Below, one piece after another: positions 49,801-60,479 of a stretch of 64,000 bases of DNA. The stretch comes from Lactifluus volemus (Eukaryota > Basidiomycota > Agaricomycetes > Russulales > Russulaceae): assembly GCA_022376515.1 (NCBI GenBank), contig WTXI01000002.1, positions 248,001 to 312,000 on the forward strand. Reading direction: 5' to 3'. Below the pieces are notes generated by a model, which was not told where the DNA came from, made no database searches, and saw only the letters and a list, made by a program, of their open reading frames with translations. The translations under genes were made by a program, and so were the position numbers. Positions within the stretch are counted from its first letter, which is position 1. The number at the start of each line of letters is the position of its first letter.

Positions 49801-50944
49801 ATGTAATCGCACGATTATACGCTATGGGGTCTCACCATCCTCCAGCGATACCTACGATATATATTATGCAATCCAACATTGCTCCCCGCACTCCAAGCAG
49901 ATCCAGCGGAGTACGAAGCCGGTGCGATCAGGACCCTGGACACCGATGCCACTGTAGATGATATTTGTGACTTCATTGTTGAGTACATCAATAGTGATGT
50001 CATGGTATGTTCCATTCTAGGGTTTGTGCCCTCGTGGACTTCACATATTGACGTGATTCATAGGGTCTGCTGGCGGACAGGCATATCGTAATCGCCGATC
50101 AGTCGAAGGTGCAATCCAGTTTCATCTGTAAACTCACTGCGTTCTCATTCACTTGCAGGACGGCGTGTTCGATCGGCGGTGCATGAAGCTCGCCGAGCTT
50201 TGCAGTCGAGCTGTCGACTATGCGAAGAACGGAGTGCCGGTCGACATATACAACAACCTTCCGAAGCCGATAATAAGGTTCAAGCCAGACTGGCACAAGG
50301 CCGAGGTGACCGGCGCAAGGGAGCTCGATTACTATCCCTCAGACCGTGCCCTTGGAGATTTATACAGAAACATATGCCTTCTGGATTCTGACGAGCCCAT
50401 CAAGGGTTTTGCCGCCCCTACTGGAGCAACTGCACTGCTCGACGACGTTATATCATGCGCCCTCATGCCGCTCGTAAAGAAAACTCTGGACACAGCTTAC
50501 GAAGCTTACGGAGCAGAGAATAGCCAGGCGGAGGAGCTGCACACTCAATTCGCATGCGAAATGAGGTACATCTGTGTCACGCACACACTCGTCGATGCCC
50601 CCGACGTCCGCTTGCAGGAGGAAGAGGTCGTCTTGGGAACGATTCTCGCAAATTGCACCCAACCTCGATGGCGCTCTGATCGGTCATATAGAATGAGGTT
50701 ACACACAGAAGCACTCTTGTACGACATTCGCGCACGGTCCTCCCAAAGGAAACTGGAGTTGAAGAAGCAAGTGAAGAAAAAGGACCGCCGCCGGACTACC
50801 GGGCCGGACTGCCGGCCGCATGGGCGATGTGGTGTTGGGCGCAGCATCACAGAGACAAAGATTTTATCGAAGTTTTTCCCTTGCTATGCTTGGAATCGTT
50901 TTGATTGTCTCAAGCACCTCGGTGGGCTTCCGGTGGCCACGTGA
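46813..50944 (+). CDS. Cellular RNA-dependent RNA polymerase 3 (several frame breaks)
   Basis: Same layout as RdRP 2. ATG at 46813 begins MELDLKYVSFEADVYDVRK; the main exon runs to about 48957 (SRILVEGPYATQSNRVIR, FVRVEFRDEDHLAYRWD, FLGYKGVVVVD). The catalytic GGDLDG-D is split by the intron 49799-49845, identical in sequence to the RdRP 2 intron. The exon starting at 49022 loses frame at about 49046 (one A fewer than RdRP 2), again near 49390, 49511 and 49870, and the C-terminal exon slips near 50750-50900, giving an aberrant end after LKHLGGLP. The first half and the long core exon are intact. Either the gene is inactivated or the consensus sequence has one-base errors (see findings). Family role as for RdRP 2. 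Confidence 0.85.
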
Positions 50945-51498
50945 TTGATTGAAGGACATGGAATATACCCGAATTGGCATTGATAGGTGATATTGTGATT
51001 TACGGACTTGAGGAGACAGATTCAGTTGGTTATCTTGTATTACTAGGATCATGATTGCAGAAACATCGTTGTACAGTCTCGGAGTTCAACATGTACCGTA
51101 AAATGAATAGAGTACAAAACCTACACATAGTATATTGCAATAATACGAGAAATGGGACACCAAGAAGGACCACCAGAAAGTGGCTGAAATCATCTGAGCG
51201 GACTCCGAGTCGGAGCTGTCTAGACCTGCGACCTTCTGCTCTTTCGTCTATCGCTCAATCACCAAGTGCGTCATCCAACCTGAGGCGGAAATTAAGCTCA
51301 CAGGGTCCACTGCGTATGCATCCGCAGCGGCGCAACTGCGGAGATGGGAGAGAGCATTTGGGCGTCAATTTGGTGGCGAGCGACCCGATTAGCTACGGCT
51401 GCTGACCTCGCCTTGAGAGTGGCCTTCTTTCATCTGCCTCTCTTTGCGCACTTGTCATAAGTACTGCTTTCCTCTACCTAGGCCACTCCCTCCATCAC
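50945..51498. other. Intergenic between RdRP 3 and RdRP 4
   Basis: Holds the motif gactccgagtcggagc near 51201. No gene. The palindrome found before RdRP 2 and RdRP 3 is absent here, in line with the greater divergence of RdRP 4. Confidence 0.5.
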
Positions 51499-54400
51499 AT
51501 GGAGATTGACATTAAATCCGTTCATTTTGACGCTGACGTCTATGATGTCTGCAAAGCCGTGGAGCTTGTCCTTCACAGTACCGAACTCTACGATCCAAAT
51601 GACCCCAAAAATAAGGGCAGAAAACCCAACTTTGAAGTCGAGCTGGGAGAGAGCCCCGCTGGGCGGATTCACGATGGAACAGGTGTCCTCCGCGTCCCCG
51701 TCCGAGTGGGAAACCAACTACTCGAATGGCTTAGGGCCTCAGACGAGAACAAGATCGTTTTAAAAGGCCGGGCTCTCAGACTGTTTCGTACTTCTCGAAA
51801 GGTGGTCTCTCAACTGGTAAAGCAAAGGCTTGACAAGGCGTTTTATGTCGGTCCTGAGAAAGAGAAGCAACGCAAGAGCATAGAAAGTCAAGCTAGAGAA
51901 GCTCGTCTACGCCTTGCCAGAGTTCAGTTTGGCATGTGGCATCGACCACCAAACTCACTCCAAATCAAAAAGGGCTTTTTCAATCGAGCATGAGCGCGAC
52001 TTCTCTCCAAAAGCGAAGCATATATCTATGTCGTGTATGAGCACAAGCTCATTCGTATTGACGTGAGTTTTATTCCTTGGTACAAGGCCTCCGTCACGTT
52101 ATTCGATACAGATCGGACAAAGAGAGACAGAAGAATCAATTATATGATTCTTATCAAGTTCACAACTATCTGCAAACTTGGCGTGGACGTGACGAATTTG
52201 GCCAGTCTTGTGAGTGTCTCGTAATCGGTATTTCTGGTGGGTGAACCATAATAAATTTCCTGGAAAGTCGTCGTATTTGATCTGTATACTCTCCTGTATT
52301 TGAGGGGAAAAGTTCAATACTTGGGAACCCAGTGCCCAAAAGCGCAGAGGCTACAAGCCACGTGACCGTTTACTCGCACTCGATGATGCTCATGCTCGCA
52401 TAGCACCATATGCGCATCATCTACGTGTCACCCTCCGTGATCCCAACGACTTACGACATTTGAGAAGATTTGCCACCTCGCGGAATGCGAACCGCGTCCC
52501 GTCCAGGCTCCTCGCCTAGATGCCCAATCATCGCAATTATTATCGCACCGCAACCTTTACAATGTCGGACGCTGGATCAAGACGATGGAATGGAAGACTG
52601 CTTTCCAGATCGAGGCTTTCTACGACGTGGACTTTTGAACCCGCGTGACTTGCTCGTTGATCTCCGGGAAGCCATTGAAGGGTCACTCGTGATTACGGGA
52701 CAGAAGCCAGCGAGTTCCTGCGTTTGTTCTCTTCTGAACTTCGAAAGCGTAGCATGGACGAGCACCAGGCGCTTGTCTCGCCCGCTTCCGCGAAAAGCAT
52801 CCTCCGCCTTGGAAACCACTCCGGCTCCCTCCGGGGAACGTCTCATGCCATCATGTCATAATCACCCCTTCACGGATGCTTCTCGAAGGGCCAATAGCAG
52901 TGCAGTCGAACCGCGTCATTCGACACTACCATAACCATGACCCCTCCCTCGTTGAACGCTTTTTGCGCGTCGCGTTTTGCGACGAGGACCGTCTTGCATA
53001 CCGTTGGGATCGTGATGTCGATGTCGAGTGGTTCCTGCAGCGGTGTGTGGGTAGAGTGCTACGCGATGGCCTTGAGGTTGCGGGCTGCTCGTTCCAATTC
53101 CTTGCATATTCAACTAGTTCACTACGTGAACATACTGTCTGGTTTGTCTCACCGTTTCATGATCCAGAGGAAGGTTTCGTCGATGCGGAAATCATCCGTG
53201 CGAATCTAGGCGACTTTTCCCAACTGCTGCGCACGCCAAGCAAGTACGCCGCCCGGATCGCGCAGGCGTTTACTTCGACAGACCCGAGCGTTAAACTTAG
53301 TCGCGGCCAATGGGAAGAGCAGCCTGACTTAGGCCCGCATACAGACGGTGTGGGTACGATCTCGAAGGAGCTCGCTGACATGATATGGAAGGAAAAGTGC
53401 CGCGCTTCAGGTCACCTCAAGAAGAATCGTGTCGAACCATCCGCATACCAGTTTCGGTTCCTCGGTTACAAGGGTGTTGTTGTTGTGGATAGCCAGCTGG
53501 AGGGCATCAAGATGCGCTTACGCCCATCGCAGTGCAAATTTCCGACACATGACGTAGAGGAAGCCGGGTTTGAGATTGCGCGGTCGTTTGACTTCCCGAC
53601 TCCTACCCATCTCAACAGGTTTGTGTTTTTTTTTTCTAGATGCCCGCATCGACTCTTTAGTTCGTTATCCTAGGCCCGTGATAATGATATTAGAAGACCG
53701 TGGAGTCAAGACAGAGGCCTTCATAAATCTTCAAGATGCTGTAAAAGCGCGCATATACCTCTCAAAGACCTCACTAGAGAACTTCAAATGTCTACTCAAG
53801 GAGCACTCCCTCGGGAGCAAGTTCCATTTACCCTTCATACTCGAGCAGCTTTACATGCTCGGGCTCGACTTCAAGGATAACAACGAGAAGAGAGCAATCA
53901 GAAACACCTTTTTTGAGCGCCTGCTCCGTTACTCGATGAGTCACTCGCTTCGTCAAGTGAAGTTCAAGGCACGAATTCCGGTTCCTCGCAGCTACCAATT
54001 AGTCGGCGTTGCTGATGAGGGCCAAGCATACATCCAAGAGGGCGCTAACCCGGATGACGTGTTCACACTCAAAGAAGGTCGCATCTTTGGTACTATCTAA
54101 CTCATTTGTCGTGATACCTCATTCATAGGACAATATCTAGCCTGTGTGCAAGGACCCACTGACGAATACCCCATATTTTTGAAGGGAACATGTGTCATTT
54201 CAAGAAGCCCAGTGATGCACCCTGGTGACGGTGTGTGCATGAGTATTTGTCACGCCAGCATAACTGAGTGATGTTGTAGTACAACGTGTCTTCGCTGTTG
54301 GAGAGCCCCCTGCCGATAAGAAATGCTTTTTCCGCGGCCTGAAAAACGTTGTCGTCCTTCCGCTGTTGGTACGTAAGAACAACCTTATAGGCGCCCCAAA

Positions 54401-55599
54401 CCAATGTAATTTATGTTCCCTCAGGTGTTCGTTCTTTGGCATCGGGACTTGCTGGTGGTGACTTGGACGGGTATACATTTGCGCGACGGATGTCAGACAG
54501 ACGCTGACTATCTCTTAGCGACACGTACGACGTCTACTATGACAATCCGGCGTTACTTCCCACTATCCAGAAAGACGCAGCGGAATACCCTCCCGGCGAA
54601 ATATGGACGCTGGACGAAGACCGCGGCGATGCTACGATTGAGGATATCTGCCATTTTATCGTAGAATACATCCATTCAGATGTCATGGTGCGCATTGATC
54701 TTGTTCCATCAAATGCAGTCGGTCACGCGACCTGTAGGGCCTACTTGCCGACAGGCACCTGCTCATCGCAGATCAATCCAAGGTGTGATTAGATGTATGT
54801 ATAACTTCTATAGCCTTACCAACCTGTTCACCAGGATGGCGTATTCGATAATCAGTGTTTGAAGCTCGCAAAGCTATATAGCAAGGCGGTCGACTATGCC
54901 AAGAACGGAACTCCCGTTGACATCAGTAAAGATTTCCCGAAACCTTTGATCGAATACAAGCCAGACTGGAAGAAGCAAGAGGTAACAGGCGCCCGCGAGC
55001 ATGACTACTACGAGTCAGACCGCGCATTGGGCCATCTGTTCCGTAAAATTGATCCTCACGAAGTCGATGAACCTCTTGAGGATCTCTCCAATATATCTCT
55101 GGAAGAGACTGCTCCGCTTGAGGATATGATATCTCGCACGATAGCTCCACTCATCCAGAACATCTTCAACGTCGGCATCGAGGCATCTGGAGCAGAGAGT
55201 GCGAAGACGAAAGGGCTTTATATGCATTACGTAGGAGAGATGCGATATGTTTGTACGACGCACACTCTTCTCGACACACCGGACGTCCGCTTGGCCGAAG
55301 AGGAGGTCGTCCTTGGGACAATCTTGGCCAAATCCACACAGCCGCGATTGCGCTCAGATCGCACAAACCGGATGACAGTTCACGCCGAGGCTTTGGTCCG
55401 CGACGTTCGTGCGCAGATGGCTCCGACTGGGGACCAGCCGACGTTGGAGGAATACCGGGATGGTCTGCGTAATGCGTGGGAAATGTGGGGTTGGGCGCAA
55501 CACCACCGACAAGATGAATTCATCGAGAGCTTTTCGTTGATCACGCTCGGGGTCATTCTGGACTGTCTCCAGCAGCTTGGCGCGCTGCCCAATGTTTGA
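51499..55599 (+). CDS. Cellular RNA-dependent RNA polymerase 4 (frame breaks in first half)
   Basis: ATG at 51499 begins MEIDIKSVHFDADVYDVCK, then VLHSTELYDPNDPKNKGRKP. Frame slips relative to the other copies occur near 51965, 52012, 52460, 52618, 52680 and 52770. Through them the homologous residues can still be followed (for example HVIITPSRMLLEGP at about 52850). From 52876 on it reads cleanly: NRVIRHYHNHDPSLVERF, FLAYSTSSLREHTVWFVSPF, HTDGVGTISKELADMIW, FKARIPVPRSYQLVGVADE, GGDLDG-DTYDVYY across the intron 54471-54518, and the C-terminus LGALPNV. It is about as far from copies 2/3 as copy 1 is, and lacks the shared palindrome. The catalytic half could be functional if the early slips are sequence errors. 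Confidence 0.85.
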
Positions 55600-55684
55600 G
55601 TTGTTCGAATTTGACGATTGGGGAGTCGTTGTACGTTATGGATTAAACTCGAGATAAAAGGATGTAATCATGCTGTTTTATGCG

Positions 55685-56145
55685 TATACAAGGTGCTCAA
55701 AAACACCCACCGGGACGGGACGTCAACGTGGACGACGCGTTCTCGTTCAACGCGAATTTCTCGCCCACTTTGCAGAAGATAAAGATCAGCACGGTCGCAG
55801 CGCGCATCGAGAGTGGCGAAGAGCGCAGGGAGACACAGGACCGCGTCGAGGAAGAGCGACGTTTTCAGACGGACGTGCGTGTATTAATTTCAGATCTCTT
55901 TACTGGGACCGGGTTTTTTTGATTGCGTTGCATTAAAAAAAAAAGGCATGCATCGTGCGGATCATGAAGAGTCGTAAGCACATGACGCATAACGACCTAG
56001 TCAACGAGGCTACCCGACAACTCTCATCGCGTTTCTTGCCCAACATCAGGTGCGCTTGCCAAAATCTTGTTGTTCATCCGTTTTGGCTTATGGCGGGGTT
56101 GTCAGGGAGAACATCTCGAGCGGTGTGAGATACAATTATCTGGCA
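55685..56145 (+). pseudogene. C-terminal fragment of a cullin (cullin-3 type)
   Basis: HPPGRDVNVDDAFSFNANF, then LQKIKISTVAARIESGEERR and a spliced continuation IVRIMKSRKHMTHNDLVNE and RQLSSRFLPN match the cullin winged-helix/neddylation region; IMKSRK contains the lysine position used for NEDD8 attachment. A last exon gives EHLERCE and, one base out of frame, YNYLA, the normal cullin C-terminus, but without a stop. The frame also slips near 55700 (KVLK/KHPPGRD), and the IKKRIENLIE segment is missing. All N-terminal and central cullin domains are absent, and the fragment begins less than 100 bp after the RdRP 4 stop. It retains introns, so it came from a DNA-level duplication. Confidence 0.85.
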
Positions 56146-57972
56146 AGTCGGACCCCATTATTTACACTGGCAGAAATTGCTTTAACGTTCGTTACGGCAG
56201 GCATGAACTATATCTCCTGCATTACTTTTTTCATGTACAGTACTTTGGACATCGTGTATCATTTATTGCAACTCAGAGCAAGTCAGGTGAATGAGTGGTC
56301 GGTCAACGTCGGCTTTCGTTTTCCGAATCCTCGCCAAGTGAACACACGCAATTTAACACGACACTTGTCTGGTATTGTCAATCGACTGGTATCGTGGCGC
56401 TGTACATGATATGCAGTAACTATCAAGGGGCAAATGCCGCACCAAGTTGAGTCCTTGTGCTACTGCGGTTACAACAAGGTTCGTTGGATTTTCTGAAGTG
56501 ATAAAAGAAAGACACTGTGCCTGCAAGATAAGGGAAGAAAGAGTCAGGCAATCGAAGGATGTAAAGACGGGATCTCCAGACTGACGAGTGCACGGAAATA
56601 ATTCATAATTGGACGGGAAATGGTGGAGACCAACAATTCAGAGGGGAGTCCCCCCGAATCGCGGTGCATAGGGAGGGTGGAGAGGCGGAACCGACAACTC
56701 GACTCAACGAATTGCGGTTAGGAGGAAGGGAGGAAGGAAGGCGGAGTGGGAGGATACCAACAACTCGAGTCAACGAGTTGTAGTTATTGATGATGGAGGG
56801 AGAAGGGAGGGAGAAAGAAACGAGGAAGAAATTGATTAAAATGAATGGGGAGATGTGGGGAGATTGACAGGAGTACTATATAGCCCATTGAATCAACTGC
56901 GGAAAGAAGTCATGTACACTGCGGCTGCGTGCTGGCTGCGGGGGCCTGACTGAGGGGACCTACTTGCCTATTTACTGTAAAGTGCAAGCTTGAGCGGCTG
57001 CGCTGCTAATTCGAACAAATTTAAGGGAAGATTAGTAAGCAGCTATCTGTGTCAACCTCTGGAGAAATGCTACACAGAAAGCAAAACAGAATGAAGTGGA
57101 CAAAAAAGGTGGCAAAGCTTGAGACTCAAGACAAAGGAAACCAAAAAGCCCCCCCCAAAAAAAGTCAAAAGAGGAAACACATAGCAACGATGCTCGCAAG
57201 GTGGGTTCACGCCCGTGGGAAAAATTTAGAGTCCTATAATTTTATAGTGATTGGACAGATTTGTCGTCTCGGGTTAGTCCAGTTCAAGGACTGAAAAAAT
57301 GAAAAACCTGCATACAGCTGACTCTGTTCATGAATAGATAAAAACTATCAGCATACATATAGGTGGTCGTAGCCTGATTTTGATCCATACATAATAAAAG
57401 TTGGAGAAATCAAGCCCGGGCTTCGTGTTCACCTGCAATACAGACAGTGTTAAGTCCATGAAGACCCGAAGCCCGCACGCCATAAAGAAGTGTTTCTATC
57501 AAGCCGCACCCCCTCGGATCGAAAGGGCTCCTCCGACCGCGAAAGGCGCTCTGCTCTTCAAGGAATCAGGTCCTTTCAATCAGACAAATATCTGCAGTAC
57601 ATTGAGAGCCTCGACTGTGAAAAGGGCTTCCATTTGAACGACGCCAGGTGCCAGGTGCCACGCACTTCCAATTACCTCGGCTTGTCCGCAACTGTTTTTC
57701 AAATATATCACAACGGGGAGCCTTTGGCACGATTGCTCTCCGACGGTTTTAGGTCCTTCGTCCATGATTGCAGGGATCAGTAGTGTGACATCTATGAGCT
57801 CAAATTATTTTTTTTCGTTCACAAATCCAAACTTTTTGAATTGAGCCTGGAGTCAATGCAAAGATAAGAATAGCCGTAAATAGTACATGACGACGAGCCC
57901 GTGGTCTTTAGTCCATTTACATCTACTTGAAGTCTCCCGTCGGCAACGTTCAAGGATTAAAGCGAATCATTA
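56146..57972. other. 1.8 kb without a recognised gene
   Basis: Purine-rich ggagggagaag-type sequence at 56640-56830 surrounds the perfect short palindrome CAACTCG-agtcaa-CGAGTTG at 56761-56780 and a degenerate copy near 56695. A frame at 57490-57783 (97 codons) has no known relative. 56050-56409 is hydrophobic but overlaps the cullin relic and is not convincing. Confidence 0.4.
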
Positions 57973-59424
57973 TTAAAGCTCACCAGCTCGGAATCCGATT
58001 TTCGCACTGGGTGGTGGGTAGGGAGTCGAAGTCGATGGTTCATCGCGAGTAGACAATTCAGGGCGTAATCCTAGATACTCTGCGAAAAATACGCGAAAGA
58101 TCAGGTTCCATGCACGCAATGTCGGTAGGTCGAGCGCTGTCGCGTCATCCTGTGTATGACATGACCACATGAGAGTCAAAAAAAATAAAAAATAAAGAGT
58201 GAGGGTTATTAAAGGTATGACTCACGCCGAGTGTGTGCCATACGCTGGGGAACGGATCTGCAATGACGTGAAGCACGCTCACACCACCATGCAAAAACGG
58301 AAGGTGGTCGTCGCCCATGTAGGATTGGCTCCTGTCCGTCGCGGCGCGGGGGCGGAAAAAGCTGTGGCCGAGCTTACCCGCGTCGAGGATCCTCGCCTCG
58401 CGCAGGCGCGTTTCAGCGCTGATGAGTGCGTCAAAGAGCCAGCCGGTGTCTGGGAAGTAAGAGTGCACTCGAGGGTGAGCGGCGCCGAGGAGGTCGAGGA
58501 GGACCAAGTGCTCGATCGTCGAGAGAGGAGTCGTTGGCGTCGAGGCTGACATTAGACGGCGCTTGGGATGAGGCGGGAGGTAAGTCGTCGCCCAAGTTTT
58601 GGCGAGGTGGCTGTGGGAGATGCATATATATGAGCAAACGGTCTCCACGGAAAGGACGAGAGAGGAGAAAAAGACAGACCGTGCGCCGTATATGGAGTCA
58701 GTGTTTGACCAGTACACGAATGCCTCTTCGCCATCAAAGAATACTAGCTGTAGGGTCGTCTCTGCTGCGTCCTCATCTTCGTCTGGGTCTAGTTCATCTT
58801 GTTGTACCCGTCTTGTGCGAATATCGAGGAGTGGGTTGAGAGTCTCCGCAATGTCGAGCATGATGGCGCACGATGCGGCAGAGTCGGTTGCGCCGACAAA
58901 CTACTACGAAGGTTGGTGAGAGGTCGCGAGAGGGGGCAGGAGAGAGTGGGTGACGGACCTGGTTTTCAGGGTAGGTGGAGAAATACTTGCTATCAAAATG
59001 TGCGGCCAATATGACACGTCGGGGCGCGTCTGGGTCTTTTGTACCGATCACATTTGTGAAGTTCTTCGGACCATATGGCGTTCTGGCTATAAAACTATCC
59101 TCTTCTATGTGCCAATTGAGCTTGCGGAGCGTGGAGATGAGGTAATTGCGAACGAGGGTATGATTTTGAGTGTCGGCTGTATATCAGTGAGTCAACGACA
59201 TGAGGTCAGGAATAAAGATGCGCACGCGTTCTAGGGATGAGGATCTTATGCAGGTGGGAATCATGGTCAGACGGGTCGAGGTTCTTCAGAGGGTCTCGCA
59301 TGGTTGCTAAATCCGAAAGAGATGAAGATGATAATGAGGGAAGAGCTCGTTCACCGAGCGAGGCAGCGCAATTTGAGAATGTTACATGATTAAATATTGT
59401 CCAAAGCAATAACCAGTGAAACAT
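57973..59424 (-). CDS. Glutaminyl-peptide cyclotransferase-like M28 zinc peptidase, secreted
   Basis: ATG at 59424 begins MFHWLLLWTIFNHVTFSNC, a likely signal peptide. Conserved M28/QC motifs follow in order: VILAAHFDSKYF (first zinc-ligand His-x-Asp region), FVGATDSAASCAIMLDIAE after an intron, LQLVFFDGEEAF (catalytic Glu pair), then HLVLLDLLGAAHPRVHSYF, SYMGDDHLPFLHGGVSVLH and a C-terminal AWNLIFRVFFAEYLGL. This set, with the D in GATDSAAS and H in FLHGGV, fits glutaminyl cyclases, which convert N-terminal glutamine to pyroglutamate in the secretory pathway. Six or so exons join in phase. A related aminopeptidase is the main alternative. Confidence 0.88.
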
Positions 59425-59504
59425 CCTCGATAATTGGTGCAAAGATGGGAAAACGAGTAAGCGTGTCACTTTTAGACTTCCTTACGTGACATTCATGAAA
59501 ATAA

Positions 59505-59578
59505 TGATTCGACCCGGGTTCGAACCGGGGACCTTCTGTGTGTTAGACAGATGCGATAACCAACTACGCCATCGAACC
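59505..59578 (-). tRNA. tRNA-Val (anticodon AAC)
   Basis: Minus-strand 74 nt. Acceptor stem GGTTCGA pairs with TCGAATC (one G-U), followed by the discriminator A. The anticodon stem-loop TCTGT-CTAACAC-ACAGA gives anticodon AAC; the T-arm is CCCGG-TTCGAAC-CCGGG. No intron. Confidence 0.95.
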
Positions 59579-59815
59579 TGCTCCCTTGTAGCTAGAGATG
59601 CCCAAGCCTAGTCTAATTTGCTCATTAGCTACTCTTTGTCGAATAATCTAGGTGTAGAGGATGTATCTACAGTAGAATTTCGATAAAATATATGCTACCC
59701 AAATTTGCTCTAGATCTCGTTGCGATTCAGTTTGCTACTCCGACCCGCAGCAGAAAATCGGCTAATTTGCAGGCAACTTTCACAGGCCTAATTCCTGCAA
59801 AACACACTTATCGCC

Positions 59816-60398
59816 ATGGCCATCTTCGGGCTGTGGGTATGTCCTTCTTCCTTTTACGCATCGTAGAAATTTTGTTCGAGCACTGTAAAAAGGTCATAAA
59901 TAAAGCCGGCGGGCTCGTCTATGAGCGAAACTTTGCCGGTAAGGTTTTGCGATTCTCCCCCCCCTCCTTGGCCTAATCTCGAGGCAGACGGTCTAGCACA
60001 ACTGACGTCAAACGAATATCTCGTTCTCGCCGGTACGCTGCACGGTATCCATGCCATCACGAGCCGACTCTCCCCGACGGAACGAGTTCAGGCGCACATG
60101 TTATCGAGGCGGAGACGTTCAAGATGACTATTCTCCTCACCGCTACTGGTACTTCTTTTCTGCTACGGCTCATACGCTACTCATCGTCCCTGACAAAAAA
60201 AATGATCTGTCACGCAGGAACCAAATTTGTTTTGCTCACGTCGCTTGCCGAAACTTCCGCGAACACCGTGCTTCAAAAGTGTACGAAGTGTACGCGGACG
60301 CAGTGATGAAGAACCCGTTTCACACGCCCGAAATGCCAATACGTTCGGAGGGCTTTGACACAAGGATCGCAGCACTCATAGGAACGGGACATACGTAG
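59816..60398 (+). CDS. TRS23: TRAPP complex subunit Trs23/TRAPPC4 (two frame breaks)
   Basis: ATG at 59816 opens a 21-nt first exon (MAIFGLW), then an intron, then VINKAGGLVYERNFAG. The next exon reads LTSNEYLVLAGTLHGIHAI and TSRLSP. After about 60075 the expected frame (ETFKMTILLTATG, then TKFVLLTSLAETSANTVLQ) is one base off, and it shifts again near 60279 into VYEVYADAVMKNPFHTPEMP and IRSEGFDTRIAALIG, ending at 60398. KAGGLVY, the TGTKF strand and MKNPFHTPEMPIR identify Trs23, a core subunit of the TRAPP GEF for Rab1/Ypt1 in ER-Golgi traffic. Because the gene is essential, the two one-base losses (in CCCC and AAAAG contexts) are more likely sequence errors than decay. Convergent with CBP3. 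Confidence 0.85.
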
Positions 60399-60479
60399 GC
60401 ACTGGTGCGCGACCCATTCTCTCGTGTCCCAGCACATCAGTGCAAATAAGTAGTGCGATTGAGTGGTGTCATTAGCTAC

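Noticed and set aside
56050..56409. Hydrophobic 119-codon frame
   Set aside because: Its first half is the last exon and introns of the cullin relic read in another frame; the hydrophobic part has no homolog I know.
57401..57783. Possible small gene with two overlapping plus-strand frames
   Set aside because: No recognisable domain, no clear splice sites, and the overlapping frame is equally open.
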